Shown here in pieces: positions 36,701 through 44,228 of a DNA stretch of 44,228 nucleotides (the stretch's first letter is position 1; each line of letters starts with the position of its first letter). This DNA is from an uncultured Bacteroidales bacterium (GTDB lineage: Bacteria > Bacteroidota > Bacteroidia > Bacteroidales > Paludibacteraceae): assembly GCA_903911085.1 (NCBI GenBank), contig CAIWCC010000192.1, forward strand, positions 1-44,228, given 5' to 3'. A program made the position numbers and the translations under genes. The notes beneath the pieces were generated by a model, which saw nothing but the letters and a program-made list of their open reading frames with translations, was not told where the DNA came from and did not search any database.

Positions 36701-39700
36701 TCTGTTTCAGGTTATACCAATGCAACAACTTATACTTGGGCTGCACCATCGGGTGGTTCAATAACTTCAGGTCAAGGAACAAACTCTGTACTAATGAATT
36801 TTAATGGTGCTGGACAAAGTGGAAATTACAATGTTTCCGTTACACCTTCCAATACTTGTCAAACCCTTTCACCATTAACTTTAAGCATACCAATAGCCGA
36901 CAATGTAAATAGCACATTGCATATAAAAGGAAATGTATATTGGGATAAAAATGGAATGACAGATAACTTGGTAAATGGCACAAGTATAGGATCGGTAAAT
37001 GGCACACAACTGTATGTAAGTATAATGGCAAGTGCTGGTACTACAGCTCTTCAAAACTCTGTAGCTGTAGATGCAACAGGAGCGTACGACTTTACAGTAT
37101 CTGCTAGCACGGCTTACAAATTGGTATTAAGCAAGAATACTTATACAGTTGGACAAACAGTAGTTGCAGCATTACCATCAGGAGTAAGTTTCACTGGCGA
37201 AAAAGACAATGATAACACCAACGTTTTGACTGGCAATGATGGAAATGTGGATGGTATGTTAAGCATTGCCGGATTTACTACCAACAATAATGTAAATGCT
37301 AATTTTGGAATCAAAATAATGACTCCTCCAGTAGCGTTGAATGATGCAACTTCAACCAATGAAGATACACAGATAACATATAATGTAATTTCAAATGATT
37401 CAGATCCCGATGGAACAGTAACAGCAAGCACCGTGGATATTGACCAATTAACTGCAGGAATTCAAACCACTTTTAGCAATTTATTTGGTAATTGGTCGGT
37501 AAATTCGTCGGGCGTAGTAACTTATATTCCAACAGCAAATTTTAATGGTTATGCCACATTAGCTTATACGGTAAATGATAACGAAAGTAACACCTCAAAT
37601 GTAGGCACATTGATGGTAACAGTAGCTCCCGTAAATGATCCTCCAACTGCTGTAAGTGATGCTGTTACTACTCTTGAGGACACACATGTTGACTTCAATG
37701 TAACTACAAACGATACCGATATTGATGGAACAGTAAATGTTAGTACTGTAGATTTAGACACCTCAATTGCAGGAATACAAACCACATATACTGTTGACAA
37801 TCAAGGAACATATACAGTAGATGAATATGGTATTGTAACATTTACCCCTGTTTTAAACTTCAATGGTGTTGCAACACCCATACATTATACAATTAAAGAC
37901 AATGCAGGACTAACATCTGCTAATGGAACAATTACTGTTACTGTTACTTCGATAGTTGATCCTCCAAGAGCTGCAAATGATGTTACTACAACTAACCAAA
38001 ATCAAGCTGTCAGTATCAATGTTACTACAAATGATGTGGGAGTTGATGCCGCAATTAATGCCACCACTGTGGATTTAGATTTGTCGACCAGTGGTGTGCA
38101 GTCCGACATTACAATTGCCGGCGAAGGTGCTTATCACGCCAACAGTTCTGGTGTAGTTACTTTTACACCAAGTGCTAGTTTTTATGGCATCACTAATCCA
38201 TTAAACTATACGGTAAAAGATAATTTTGGAGCTGTGTCAAATACTGCCACATTAACTATTACTGTTGTGGCAAGCAGTGCACCTATTGCTGCCAACGACG
38301 CAACAACTACTACGCAAGGTACACCGGTTTCATTAGAAGTAACCACAAACGATGTAGCATCAAATGGTTCGTTAAATGTAAGCCGTATCGACTTAGACCC
38401 TGTTACTGCAGGAATTCAACAATCGTATGATGTAGTTGATAAAGGCACATTTATGGTTGATATGACTGGGCTTGTAACTTTTCAACCTATTTCCACTTTT
38501 TTCGGATTGGCAACAGTAGATTACACTGTAAAGGACAATGTAGGATTGGTATCTAATGCTGCAAGAATTTCGGTTTCGGTAAGTCAAGCCAATCAAATAC
38601 CTATTACAGTAGATGATATTGTGAGCACAAATGAAGATACACCTATCACATTTAATATTGTAACTAATGATTTTGATTCTGATGGAACAATTGCTGCAAA
38701 CACTGTGGACATTGATATAAATACACCCGGAAGACAAACAACTTTTACAGTAAACGGTGAAGGCACTTACAATGTTGATAATATTGGAGATGTAACATTT
38801 ACTCCAGTTGAAAACTTCAATGGAGAGGCTACACCAGTAGGATATTTCGTTTACGACAACCAAGGATTATCGTCGGATGTAACAGTTCCCGGATTAATAA
38901 ACGTTACGGTTGTTTCGGTAAACGATGCACCGGTAGCAGTAAACGATGCTTATAGTATTCCATCAAATACGAATTTTGAATTCTATATAACTACCAATGA
39001 TACTGATATTGATGGAACTATTGACCTAAGTAGCATTGATTTAAATCCGTCGTATATTGGTGTTCAAAAAACATTTTCGGTTGCCAGCGAAGGCACTTAT
39101 ACAGTGGACAATAATGGTTTAGTTACATTTTCACCATCTCAAGGTTACATTGGACCAGTTACAACAACAGCCATAAATTACACAGTAAAAGACAATCAGG
39201 GAGCAGAATCAAATAGTGCGACAATAACATTAACTCTGTCGAGTGAAAATGCACCAAAAGCATTGAACGATGTGGCTAGTATGAATGAAGACGGCACACC
39301 TATTATCATTAATGTACTCGACAATGACCTTGGCGGTTCTGGTAATATCAATGTAGCAACTGTTGATTTGGACATTGTTACTGTTGGAAGACAAACTACA
39401 AAAACAATTACCAATGTTGGAACTTTTACTGTAGATGATTTGGGCGTTGTAACATTTACTCCTGTTGCCAATTATTTTGGTGAAGCAACACTAAATTATG
39501 TATTTTACGATGATAATACTCCAACGGCTTTGCTTTCAAATCCTGCTTCGATAACAGTTACAATTCTTCCTGTAAACGATGTACCATCATTTACAAAAGG
39601 TGCCAATCAATCGGTAGCAAATAATTCAGGTGTTCAGGCGATAAGCAGTTGGATTAGTACTTCGAGCGTTGGTCCAGCAAATGAAAGTACACAAACAAAA

Positions 39701-42322
39701 TCGTATGTAATTACTGGAAATACTAACAGTTCAATTTTCTCCGATCAACCAACGATAGATATCGATGGAGTATTATATTACACACCAATGCCAAATACTA
39801 GTGGCGTATCAACTATTACGTTGAAAATTACCGATAATGGTGGAACAGCAAACGGCGGTGTAGATGCATCAGCAACCCAAAGTTTTACAATAACTGTAAA
39901 TCCTATTTTGCCAACAGTAACAACAACTGCAATTAGTGCAATTACTTACAACTCGGCAACCAGCGGTGGAGATGTAACACTTAACGGAGGTGCAACGGTT
40001 ACTGCTCGGGGGATTGTTTGGAGCACTTTGCCAAATCCAACAATTGATTTAAGCACAAAAACTTCAAATAGCAGTGGTAATGGAACTTACGCAAGTAACT
40101 TAACCAGTTTGGCAGCCAATACCACATATTATGTACGGGCTTATGCTACCAATTCCGTTGGCACAAGTTATGGTGAAGAAATATCGTTTGTAACTTTAGC
40201 TGGACAATATGTACAAACTTATAACATTACTCCAAGTCCAACATTTACAACTGCCACTATTTCTTGGTCAAACGGAAATATGAATTCAAGGGTTGTATTT
40301 ATGAAAGAAGGAAGTGGTTCAATATCTAATCCTGTAAATTCCACCACATATTCGGCAAGTACAATTTGGGAAAATAAAGGCACACAACTTGGTACGTCTG
40401 GTTATTATTGCATTTATAATGGTGTGGGCACATCGGTTGAAGTAACCATGTTATATCCAGGCAGATTGTACACCATTCAAGCATTTGAATACAACGGAAG
40501 TACAGGGACGGAAAGTTATTTGACAAATATAACAGGGATTAACAATCCTGCAACAGTTATACCATGGCCAACTACCACATTCAGCAATAGAGTAGGTATT
40601 TCTACACCCGAATCTTGGAACTCATCTTCACGTTGGGATCATGATACAATACCTACAGCAGCACTTCACGAAGCAGTGTTGGTTTACATTGATGGAAATT
40701 GCGAAGTATCAGATAATGCTGAAAGTCATAATCTTACTATTAAAGCTCCACACAGCATTATTTCTCCAAAAGTTACTATTATGCCAACGGTAAAACTGCA
40801 AGTATTGGGTGGTGTACTAGGCGGTAAACTTACCAATAATGGAAGTGCAAGTGCTCTGGTAATAAAATCGAGTTCTACCGAAGCAAATGGAACACTTATT
40901 TATCCAAATACTGCCATCGATCCTGTGATGGGAACAGTAGAAATGTACTCCAAAGCTTGGTGGGATTTGTCAGCCCCAATGAATAGTAAATACCATTGGC
41001 AATATTTTGGTATTCCGGTTAAAACAATGGCATATTCAACTGCTTTCAATTCAAACTCTTGTTATGTGTACAAATGGGACGAAACAGTTGATAGATATAT
41101 TAACATATTCCGCAAACAAAATGACAGCACCACATTGAGACAAACCGAAGGTAATACACTAACTTCGCTAACTGGTTACGAATTGGTTCAACATGCAGGC
41201 AAAACATATTATTTTTCAGGACAATTGGAAAATAGGGACTTTGTGAATATACCTCTACCCTACTCTACCTCGGCCATTTACCCTGGACAACATATTTTTG
41301 GAAATCCATATACAGCAGCTATCGACCTTACCAAATCGAGCGGACAAGGAGGAATTAGTTATGGTGCAAATACGGAAGCAGCAGTTTATTTATACAATAC
41401 CGGAACATATAATCAATGGTTGAGCAATAATGGTGAAATGATTTACAACGGAAACGGCGAGATACCAATTGAAGGACAATATACTGTTTCCACTCAAGGA
41501 ACTGCTGGTAGTGGTGGTGTTCCATCTCAAATACCATCAATGCAAGGCTTTTTGGTAAAAGCAATGAATAGCTCTGGTGGGTCTATTACAATACCTTATA
41601 GCTCTGTGTCGGTCAATGCTTCGCAACAAAGAGCAAAAGGTAATGTACAAACGAACTCCTCTGAAAAAGTATTTACCCGAATCGATCTTTGGGGAAAGCA
41701 CTTTGCTGATAGAATGTGGATTTTTACAGAACCAACCTGCACGCACAAATTTGATAATGGATGGGATGGTTTCAAAATGTTTAGCTCAGGAACAACTCCC
41801 CAGCTATTTGCGATGGAAGCCAAAGGCGATTTCCAAATAAATGTTTTGAATGATATGAATGAAACGTATTTAGGTTTTCAAACTGGACTCGAAAATGAGT
41901 ACAAACTTATTTTTACACACGAAAACATAAACACAAATTACTCAGCAGTATATTTGGTAGATATGTTAGAAAACAAAACTGTGGATATTACAAGCAATGG
42001 CTCTGAATATTCGTTCACAGCCGTAAGCACCTCTACGCCTACAAAACGATTTAAAATTATAACCCGTAAAGATGGCACAGAATTAAATGATTCGCCGGCT
42101 CAAATAAAGGTTTTCAGCTCAGATAGAGTCGTTTATATTCAAAACCTCAGCACCATACCGGGACAGATGGTCATTTACAACATGTCGGGTGGAGCTGCAA
42201 AAACAATTAATTTTGGTGCCAATGGTATTACCACCATTCCATTAAATTTTAGCTCTGGCGCATACATTGCGAAAGCAAAAACCAATAGTGAAGAAGCAAC
42301 TCAAAGAATTATAATCCCCTAA
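33743..42322 (+). CDS. Giant multidomain T9SS surface protein (cassette 2)
   Basis: This 2859-residue exported protein has an N-terminal signal peptide (about 1-19). Residues about 40-350 resemble DUF3344-like surface domains (ITWAGLYWGAD, YTVANVATD, GGWTIVVVYKNN, LTVFDGLA). Then follow a DUF11-like domain (about 355-510), PKD/Ig-like domains with CPGG and W-x-G-P motifs (about 530-800), a jelly-roll-like domain (about 790-975), a SdrD-B-like domain (about 1060-1190), seven cadherin-like repeats plus one divergent (about 1195-2055), an FN3-like region (about 2055-2275), the C-terminal module shared with the protein at 23232, and a T9SS type A-like end (MVIYNMSGGAAKT, AYIAKAKTNSEEATQRIIIP). 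Likely an adhesin or matrix protein. The next gene begins 12 bp downstream. Confidence 0.88.
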   Translation: MRKIIITSALVICSLSIISQVITPFTVRKTITQKGGIVYLANTSSKATPDNIVQNQIPPTGTGYDNNFTNAYVDIDSDATTWMSSSDQLNLASCSEITWAGLYWGADCSTGDENFATRNQVKLKVNSGAYIDLTSDYLKDNTAGYKSYHCFKDITAIMQANGINDRYTVANVATDVAGKNLFGGWTIVVVYKNNTQSMRNLTVFDGLANVSSGNSTVDIPISGFQTPLTGPVNFELGLVTYDGDRSLTGDQLLFKGGTSFINISDALHTTNDIFNSTISRNGVLTPLRNPSYNNNLGYDANIFSPINTSKNYIGNNAISAIIRQTTGGETYLTQVVTSAIDVYEPDLRSSVRVKNITNPASAKAYPGDILEYTVTGLNIGSDPSINSFITDTIEGNAFYVPGTIKILSGPNAGNMTDVSGDDQAEYIAASKVIKVRIGTGANNLTGGNINNSPTGVDSTQITFRVQVSSDCVMIGCDNVIDNRSVITGTGNISGNTYSILSNPVIFDPNGCPVTGSTKTEIFTTGCSAPTASVNTPVCPGGTLNFSATDSPSAIYLWTGPNNYRSTLRNPSISNATSINGGTYTCKISITGKPCEYIFTIDVVINSANAGPDQTGSTTCGLTTIPLAANQPTGTNGSWSIISGTGGSIATATNPVSNFSGVAGSSYSLRWTLYSPGCTTTTDDMNIRFNVGPTASVLSGNSTICPNNYANVRVVITGGTAPYTVTLNNNGGTFLNYTSGNDIMVGPMNTSTTFGLSSVTDANGCSSSALSGSAVVTVGDAISGTGIITQLNAPVNGGGPKTAGTGATATGTVWTNPTNTATSDSQYASTTITTNSNSAYLYLTNFGFTVPSGATIKGITVNIERFYTRTGTTATISSASIRVGTYNGSTFTTIGSGQTLAAFPLNTKATVTVGSATNLLGATSANLMALVGGVPTINTANFGIRIRAAATNTSGTSTATANIDYVTVKIDYTPAATYGDDNSDIGFSVSGYTNATTYTWAAPSGGSITSGQGTNSVLMNFNGAGQSGNYNVSVTPSNTCQTLSPLTLSIPIADNVNSTLHIKGNVYWDKNGMTDNLVNGTSIGSVNGTQLYVSIMASAGTTALQNSVAVDATGAYDFTVSASTAYKLVLSKNTYTVGQTVVAALPSGVSFTGEKDNDNTNVLTGNDGNVDGMLSIAGFTTNNNVNANFGIKIMTPPVALNDATSTNEDTQITYNVISNDSDPDGTVTASTVDIDQLTAGIQTTFSNLFGNWSVNSSGVVTYIPTANFNGYATLAYTVNDNESNTSNVGTLMVTVAPVNDPPTAVSDAVTTLEDTHVDFNVTTNDTDIDGTVNVSTVDLDTSIAGIQTTYTVDNQGTYTVDEYGIVTFTPVLNFNGVATPIHYTIKDNAGLTSANGTITVTVTSIVDPPRAANDVTTTNQNQAVSINVTTNDVGVDAAINATTVDLDLSTSGVQSDITIAGEGAYHANSSGVVTFTPSASFYGITNPLNYTVKDNFGAVSNTATLTITVVASSAPIAANDATTTTQGTPVSLEVTTNDVASNGSLNVSRIDLDPVTAGIQQSYDVVDKGTFMVDMTGLVTFQPISTFFGLATVDYTVKDNVGLVSNAARISVSVSQANQIPITVDDIVSTNEDTPITFNIVTNDFDSDGTIAANTVDIDINTPGRQTTFTVNGEGTYNVDNIGDVTFTPVENFNGEATPVGYFVYDNQGLSSDVTVPGLINVTVVSVNDAPVAVNDAYSIPSNTNFEFYITTNDTDIDGTIDLSSIDLNPSYIGVQKTFSVASEGTYTVDNNGLVTFSPSQGYIGPVTTTAINYTVKDNQGAESNSATITLTLSSENAPKALNDVASMNEDGTPIIINVLDNDLGGSGNINVATVDLDIVTVGRQTTKTITNVGTFTVDDLGVVTFTPVANYFGEATLNYVFYDDNTPTALLSNPASITVTILPVNDVPSFTKGANQSVANNSGVQAISSWISTSSVGPANESTQTKSYVITGNTNSSIFSDQPTIDIDGVLYYTPMPNTSGVSTITLKITDNGGTANGGVDASATQSFTITVNPILPTVTTTAISAITYNSATSGGDVTLNGGATVTARGIVWSTLPNPTIDLSTKTSNSSGNGTYASNLTSLAANTTYYVRAYATNSVGTSYGEEISFVTLAGQYVQTYNITPSPTFTTATISWSNGNMNSRVVFMKEGSGSISNPVNSTTYSASTIWENKGTQLGTSGYYCIYNGVGTSVEVTMLYPGRLYTIQAFEYNGSTGTESYLTNITGINNPATVIPWPTTTFSNRVGISTPESWNSSSRWDHDTIPTAALHEAVLVYIDGNCEVSDNAESHNLTIKAPHSIISPKVTIMPTVKLQVLGGVLGGKLTNNGSASALVIKSSSTEANGTLIYPNTAIDPVMGTVEMYSKAWWDLSAPMNSKYHWQYFGIPVKTMAYSTAFNSNSCYVYKWDETVDRYINIFRKQNDSTTLRQTEGNTLTSLTGYELVQHAGKTYYFSGQLENRDFVNIPLPYSTSAIYPGQHIFGNPYTAAIDLTKSSGQGGISYGANTEAAVYLYNTGTYNQWLSNNGEMIYNGNGEIPIEGQYTVSTQGTAGSGGVPSQIPSMQGFLVKAMNSSGGSITIPYSSVSVNASQQRAKGNVQTNSSEKVFTRIDLWGKHFADRMWIFTEPTCTHKFDNGWDGFKMFSSGTTPQLFAMEAKGDFQINVLNDMNETYLGFQTGLENEYKLIFTHENINTNYSAVYLVDMLENKTVDITSNGSEYSFTAVSTSTPTKRFKIITRKDGTELNDSPAQIKVFSSDRVVYIQNLSTIPGQMVIYNMSGGAAKTINFGANGITTIPLNFSSGAYIAKAKTNSEEATQRIIIP
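37324..39905 (+). repeat. Tandem cadherin-like repeats within the giant protein gene
   Basis: Seven units of about 105-110 residues plus one divergent unit. Each opens with a P-x-A-x-N-D-x-x-x-T-x-x-(E/Q)-D-T-like strand, has N-D-x-D-x-D-G near residue 20, V-D-(L/I)-D near 35, G-(V/L)-V-T-F-T-P near 65 and Y-T-V-K-D-N near 85. The Asp/Asn clusters are typical of calcium-binding cadherin-like folds. The units differ enough in sequence that recent slippage is unlikely. Confidence 0.85.
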
Positions 42323-42334
42323 AAAATAGAAATC

Positions 42335-42985
42335 ATGAGACCGAAGTTTTTTCTCATCGCCTTTATCAGTATCTCTTCAATAATAAGTTTATTGTTGGCA
42401 CTGTTTTTAGCCCCATTAAGAACATCGTTTAGTCAATATTCTGGCAATATTGCTTACCAAGGGCTTGTGGCAGCCGGAGTGAATTTTAACGCAGTGAACA
42501 ATATGCGCAAAGTAAGCTATGCAGCACAGTATGAAGCACAAAGCCTTGAAATTCAAAACACAAAAAATGGGCACAAAAAAGTAAATGCCCGCACCTACAG
42601 CAATTTGTTTGGGTTTAGCACAAGTGGTAGTTACGTTGCCAAGCAAAACATGAACAAAACTGAGACGCCAAACGGTGGAAGTAGCGGTGCAGTAAGTTTA
42701 GCAAATGGAGGACGGGGTTCAAAAAACAACCCAGAATCATCAATAACAACAAGTGGTTTTATTGCATCGTTAACAGATCTTACTGGAAATGAAGGTACTA
42801 CAACCCGACAAAGTGTCAATGGGAAACCTGTTCAGTATGGTCCGGGGCAGGGTGGCACTCAACCTGGTTTGGACATGGAACCTCCGATTGGAAATCTACC
42901 AGTGGGCGATGGAGTGTACATTATGGTTATGATGGCAATCGGGTTTGGAAGTTGGAAAGAGTGGAAATGTTTGAAAAATAAATAA
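42335..42985 (+). CDS. Small membrane protein with PVGDG C-terminal tail (cassette 2)
   Basis: This 216-residue protein is not a family I recognise. It follows the giant gene by 12 bp. An N-terminal hydrophobic segment spans about residues 5-27. The middle is polar, Gly/Ser/Asn-rich and low in order. The C-terminus reads SGFIASLTDLT, a Gly/Pro linker (GPGQGGTQPG), then NLPVGDGVYIMVMMAIGFGSWKEWK. The order GF-x4-TDLT, Gly/Pro linker, PVGDG, short helix, basic tail matches the gene at 28181, while the middle regions do not align. This supports a partner role for the large T9SS protein rather than an independent function. A strong 24-bp hairpin follows 61 bp after the stop. Confidence 0.75.
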   Translation: MRPKFFLIAFISISSIISLLLALFLAPLRTSFSQYSGNIAYQGLVAAGVNFNAVNNMRKVSYAAQYEAQSLEIQNTKNGHKKVNARTYSNLFGFSTSGSYVAKQNMNKTETPNGGSSGAVSLANGGRGSKNNPESSITTSGFIASLTDLTGNEGTTTRQSVNGKPVQYGPGQGGTQPGLDMEPPIGNLPVGDGVYIMVMMAIGFGSWKEWKCLKNK

Positions 42986-43046
42986 TCTGCTAAATAACTT
43001 AAAATAAAGACATTCGTACTTTTAGTAGCAGTAAACGTACTGCCAG

Positions 43047-43112
43047 AATTAGACTAACAATAGGCATATAATAACACTCCAATTTGTTTATATGTCTACT
43101 GTTGGTCTAATT
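43047..43112. terminator. Long 24-bp hairpin downstream of cassette 2
   Basis: Arms 43047-43070 and 43089-43112 pair over 24 positions as RNA with one mismatch and two G-U pairs, around an 18-nt loop. A run of six Ts follows about 12 bases later (CTTTTTTC). It is 61 bases after the stop of the small membrane protein, so it could end the cassette transcript. Confidence 0.5.
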
Positions 43113-43189
43113 TAGTTTATAACTCTTTTTTCAATTTGTACGTTTCATACTAAATTAATCATTGGTATCCGATAAAAAGAGAATATAAT

Positions 43190-43300
43190 ATTATGTCGCC
43201 CGATGGGGCTAATTGAAGATTCTAAATCATTGACTACCATAATGTCGCTTCTCCGAAGCTATTTATAATAAGTCCCATCGGGACGAAATTAGGGTAGTTA
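43190..43300. repeat. REP-like palindromic element
   Basis: CCCGATGGG near 43199 is matched by its complement CCCATCGGG near 43273. A second pair (43233-43247 with 43284-43298, 12-13 of 15 positions) folds around a GCTTC-TCC-GAAGC hairpin (43247-43259). Such CCATCGGGACGAA palindromes are widespread intergenic repeats in Bacteroidota (from memory). Confidence 0.5.
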
Positions 43301-43368
43301 ATAAGTCACAAGTTTTACCAAAGCTCCTTAGGAGAGACACTATTTTTACTTTTGTTTTTACTGGACAA

Positions 43369-43655
43369 CATTAGAGTTTATATAGATTAAACGTTTATAT
43401 ATCTCAAAAACTGAGATTTAAAATTTGACACTAAGTTTCACTAAATTACACTAAGTTACACTAAGAATATTTTAAAAAATTAAGAACACTAAGGAAAAAA
43501 CATAAATGTTTTTTTTAGAATAGTCGTTTTATTATAAAACATTTATGTTTTATCTCAGCGTTCTCTAAATAAATGAAAAATGAACCTTAGTGAACCTTAG
43601 TGAACCAACGGTCAGCATAGCTAAACTTTGTGCACTTAGTGACATAGTGGTAAAT
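43369..43655. repeat. CACTAAG-type interspersed repeat, copy 2
   Basis: It begins CATTAGAGTTTATAT, has many CACTAAG and CCTTAGTGAA words, and inverted AACATAAATGTT / AACATTTATGTT blocks. The order of elements matches 29031-29260. Confidence 0.65.
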
Positions 43656-43805
43656 CATTTATTTTAATCAAATAGTATACTAATCTATACAAAGTCTATT
43701 ATAAAAATATCGATTTTTAGAACCCACCTGTAGCAATAAAATAAAATTTGAACAATAGCTGAAACCAGATTGTTATAAATTGACAAACAATAAAAAGTTA
43801 TTATT

Positions 43806-44015
43806 ATGAAAAAAAACATGGGTTCTTACGACAAATTAATTCGTCTTGCTGTTGCCGTGGTATTGATTTTTCTATTCTACAAAGGCATATTACCCGAACC
43901 ACTAGGAATAGTAGCTCTTGTATTAGCTTTAGTATTTACAGTAACAAGTCTTGTTAGCTTTTGCCCACTCTACACATTATTTGGCATAAGTACTTGCAAG
44001 AAAGAAGAAAAATAA
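43806..44015 (+). CDS. DUF2892 small inner-membrane protein
   Basis: This 69-residue protein has two hydrophobic helices (about 10-28 and 31-52). It matches the DUF2892 / YgaP transmembrane-type family: an N-terminal MGSYDKLIRLAVAVVL block and a C-terminal SFCPLYTLFGISTCK, with two cysteines characteristic of the family. The function is not established; related segments occur fused to rhodanese domains. It stands alone, with a clear terminator downstream. The start at 43806 opens with MKKNMGS; a start at the second Met would shorten it by four residues only. Confidence 0.9.
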   Translation: MKKNMGSYDKLIRLAVAVVLIFLFYKGILPEPLGIVALVLALVFTVTSLVSFCPLYTLFGISTCKKEEK

Positions 44016-44035
44016 ATTAATATCATCCTAGAAAT

Positions 44036-44072
44036 AAAAAGCAATTCAAGTATTTTTGGATTGCTTTTTTTA
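44036..44072 (+). terminator. Intrinsic terminator after the DUF2892 gene
   Basis: A 12-bp stem (44036-44047 with 44058-44069, one G-T pair) ends in a T-run and has an A-run on the other side. It begins 20 bases after the stop codon and is a textbook intrinsic terminator. Confidence 0.85.
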
Positions 44073-44228
44073 ATTTTATAACACGATACAATATTAAGTA
44101 ACTTGATCAATTAAAAGTACGGTTCTACACTCAATTGTGTGGGTTTGTTGAAACAAACCTTTAATATTAAAGAAAATAAAACCACAATAGGCACAATAGA
44201 AGATATTAAAAAGAAAATAAAAGTACAC

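Larger units (their letters stand above)
42986..43805. other. Repeat- and hairpin-rich intergenic region
   Basis: No gene is visible in these 820 bases. They hold a small hairpin (43028-43043, GCAGTA/TACTGC), a long hairpin (43047-43112), a REP-like palindromic stretch (about 43190-43300), a CACTAAG-type repeat (43369-43655) and a short sequence shared with the leader at 33231. Confidence 0.6.

Noticed and set aside
38393-38863. 156-codon open frame on the - strand inside the giant gene
   Set aside because: It is antisense to conserved cadherin-like repeats and its composition (Cys, Ile, Asn and Tyr runs) is that of a shadow frame.

Overview
The window is AT-rich and looks like a chromosomal segment from a Bacteroidota species, probably near Bacteroidales. 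The evidence is: (i) four large surface proteins ending in type IX secretion (T9SS) type A-like sorting domains; (ii) Bacteroidota-typical families (DUF6266, DUF3127, a MenD-like protein that reads like Bacteroidales MenD); (iii) A-rich leaders without Shine-Dalgarno sequences before start codons. No rRNA, tRNA, CRISPR array, transposase or phage gene was seen.

Region 1 (219-17268, all + strand) is a surface-polysaccharide locus of 13 genes: a Wzx-type flippase, an aldo/keto reductase, a membrane-anchored SGNH/DltD-like protein, a diverged MenD-like ThDP enzyme, UDP-glucose 6-dehydrogenase, two membrane GT2 glycosyltransferases, an asparagine-synthetase-like protein without its glutaminase cysteine, two GT4-like glycosyltransferases, a phosphoribosyltransferase-HAD fusion, a pyruvyl transferase and an acyltransferase-3. 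No polymerase or initiating sugar-phosphate transferase was recognised, so the locus probably extends upstream. A bidirectional hairpin terminator (17379-17411) closes it.

Region 2 (17445-20997, - strand) holds two tandem, recently duplicated parallel beta-helix T9SS proteins. A gene-poor stretch of about 1 kb follows, then UDP-glucuronate decarboxylase (22044-22991). With UDP-glucose dehydrogenase from region 1 this completes UDP-Glc to UDP-GlcA to UDP-Xyl.

Region 3 (23232-28939) and region 5 (33743-42985) are two copies of a two-gene cassette: a very large T9SS surface protein (1650 and 2859 aa) followed at once by a small membrane protein whose C-terminus is a Gly/Pro-rich linker, a PVGDG motif, a short hydrophobic helix and a basic tail. 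The large proteins share a C-terminal module of about 550 aa but have unrelated N-terminal parts (beta-helix versus DUF3344-like, Ig and cadherin-like repeats). Both cassettes are followed by intergenic DNA with related CACTAAG-type repeats. This cassette is the best candidate here for an undescribed system.

Region 4 (28940-33742) has housekeeping or standalone genes: a hemolysin III/PAQR membrane protein (+), and on the - strand DUF6266, MnmA and DUF3127. It also contains a 404-bp MITE-like element with 15-bp terminal inverted repeats and a GC-rich 11-bp tandem repeat. The window ends with a small DUF2892 membrane protein and its terminator.
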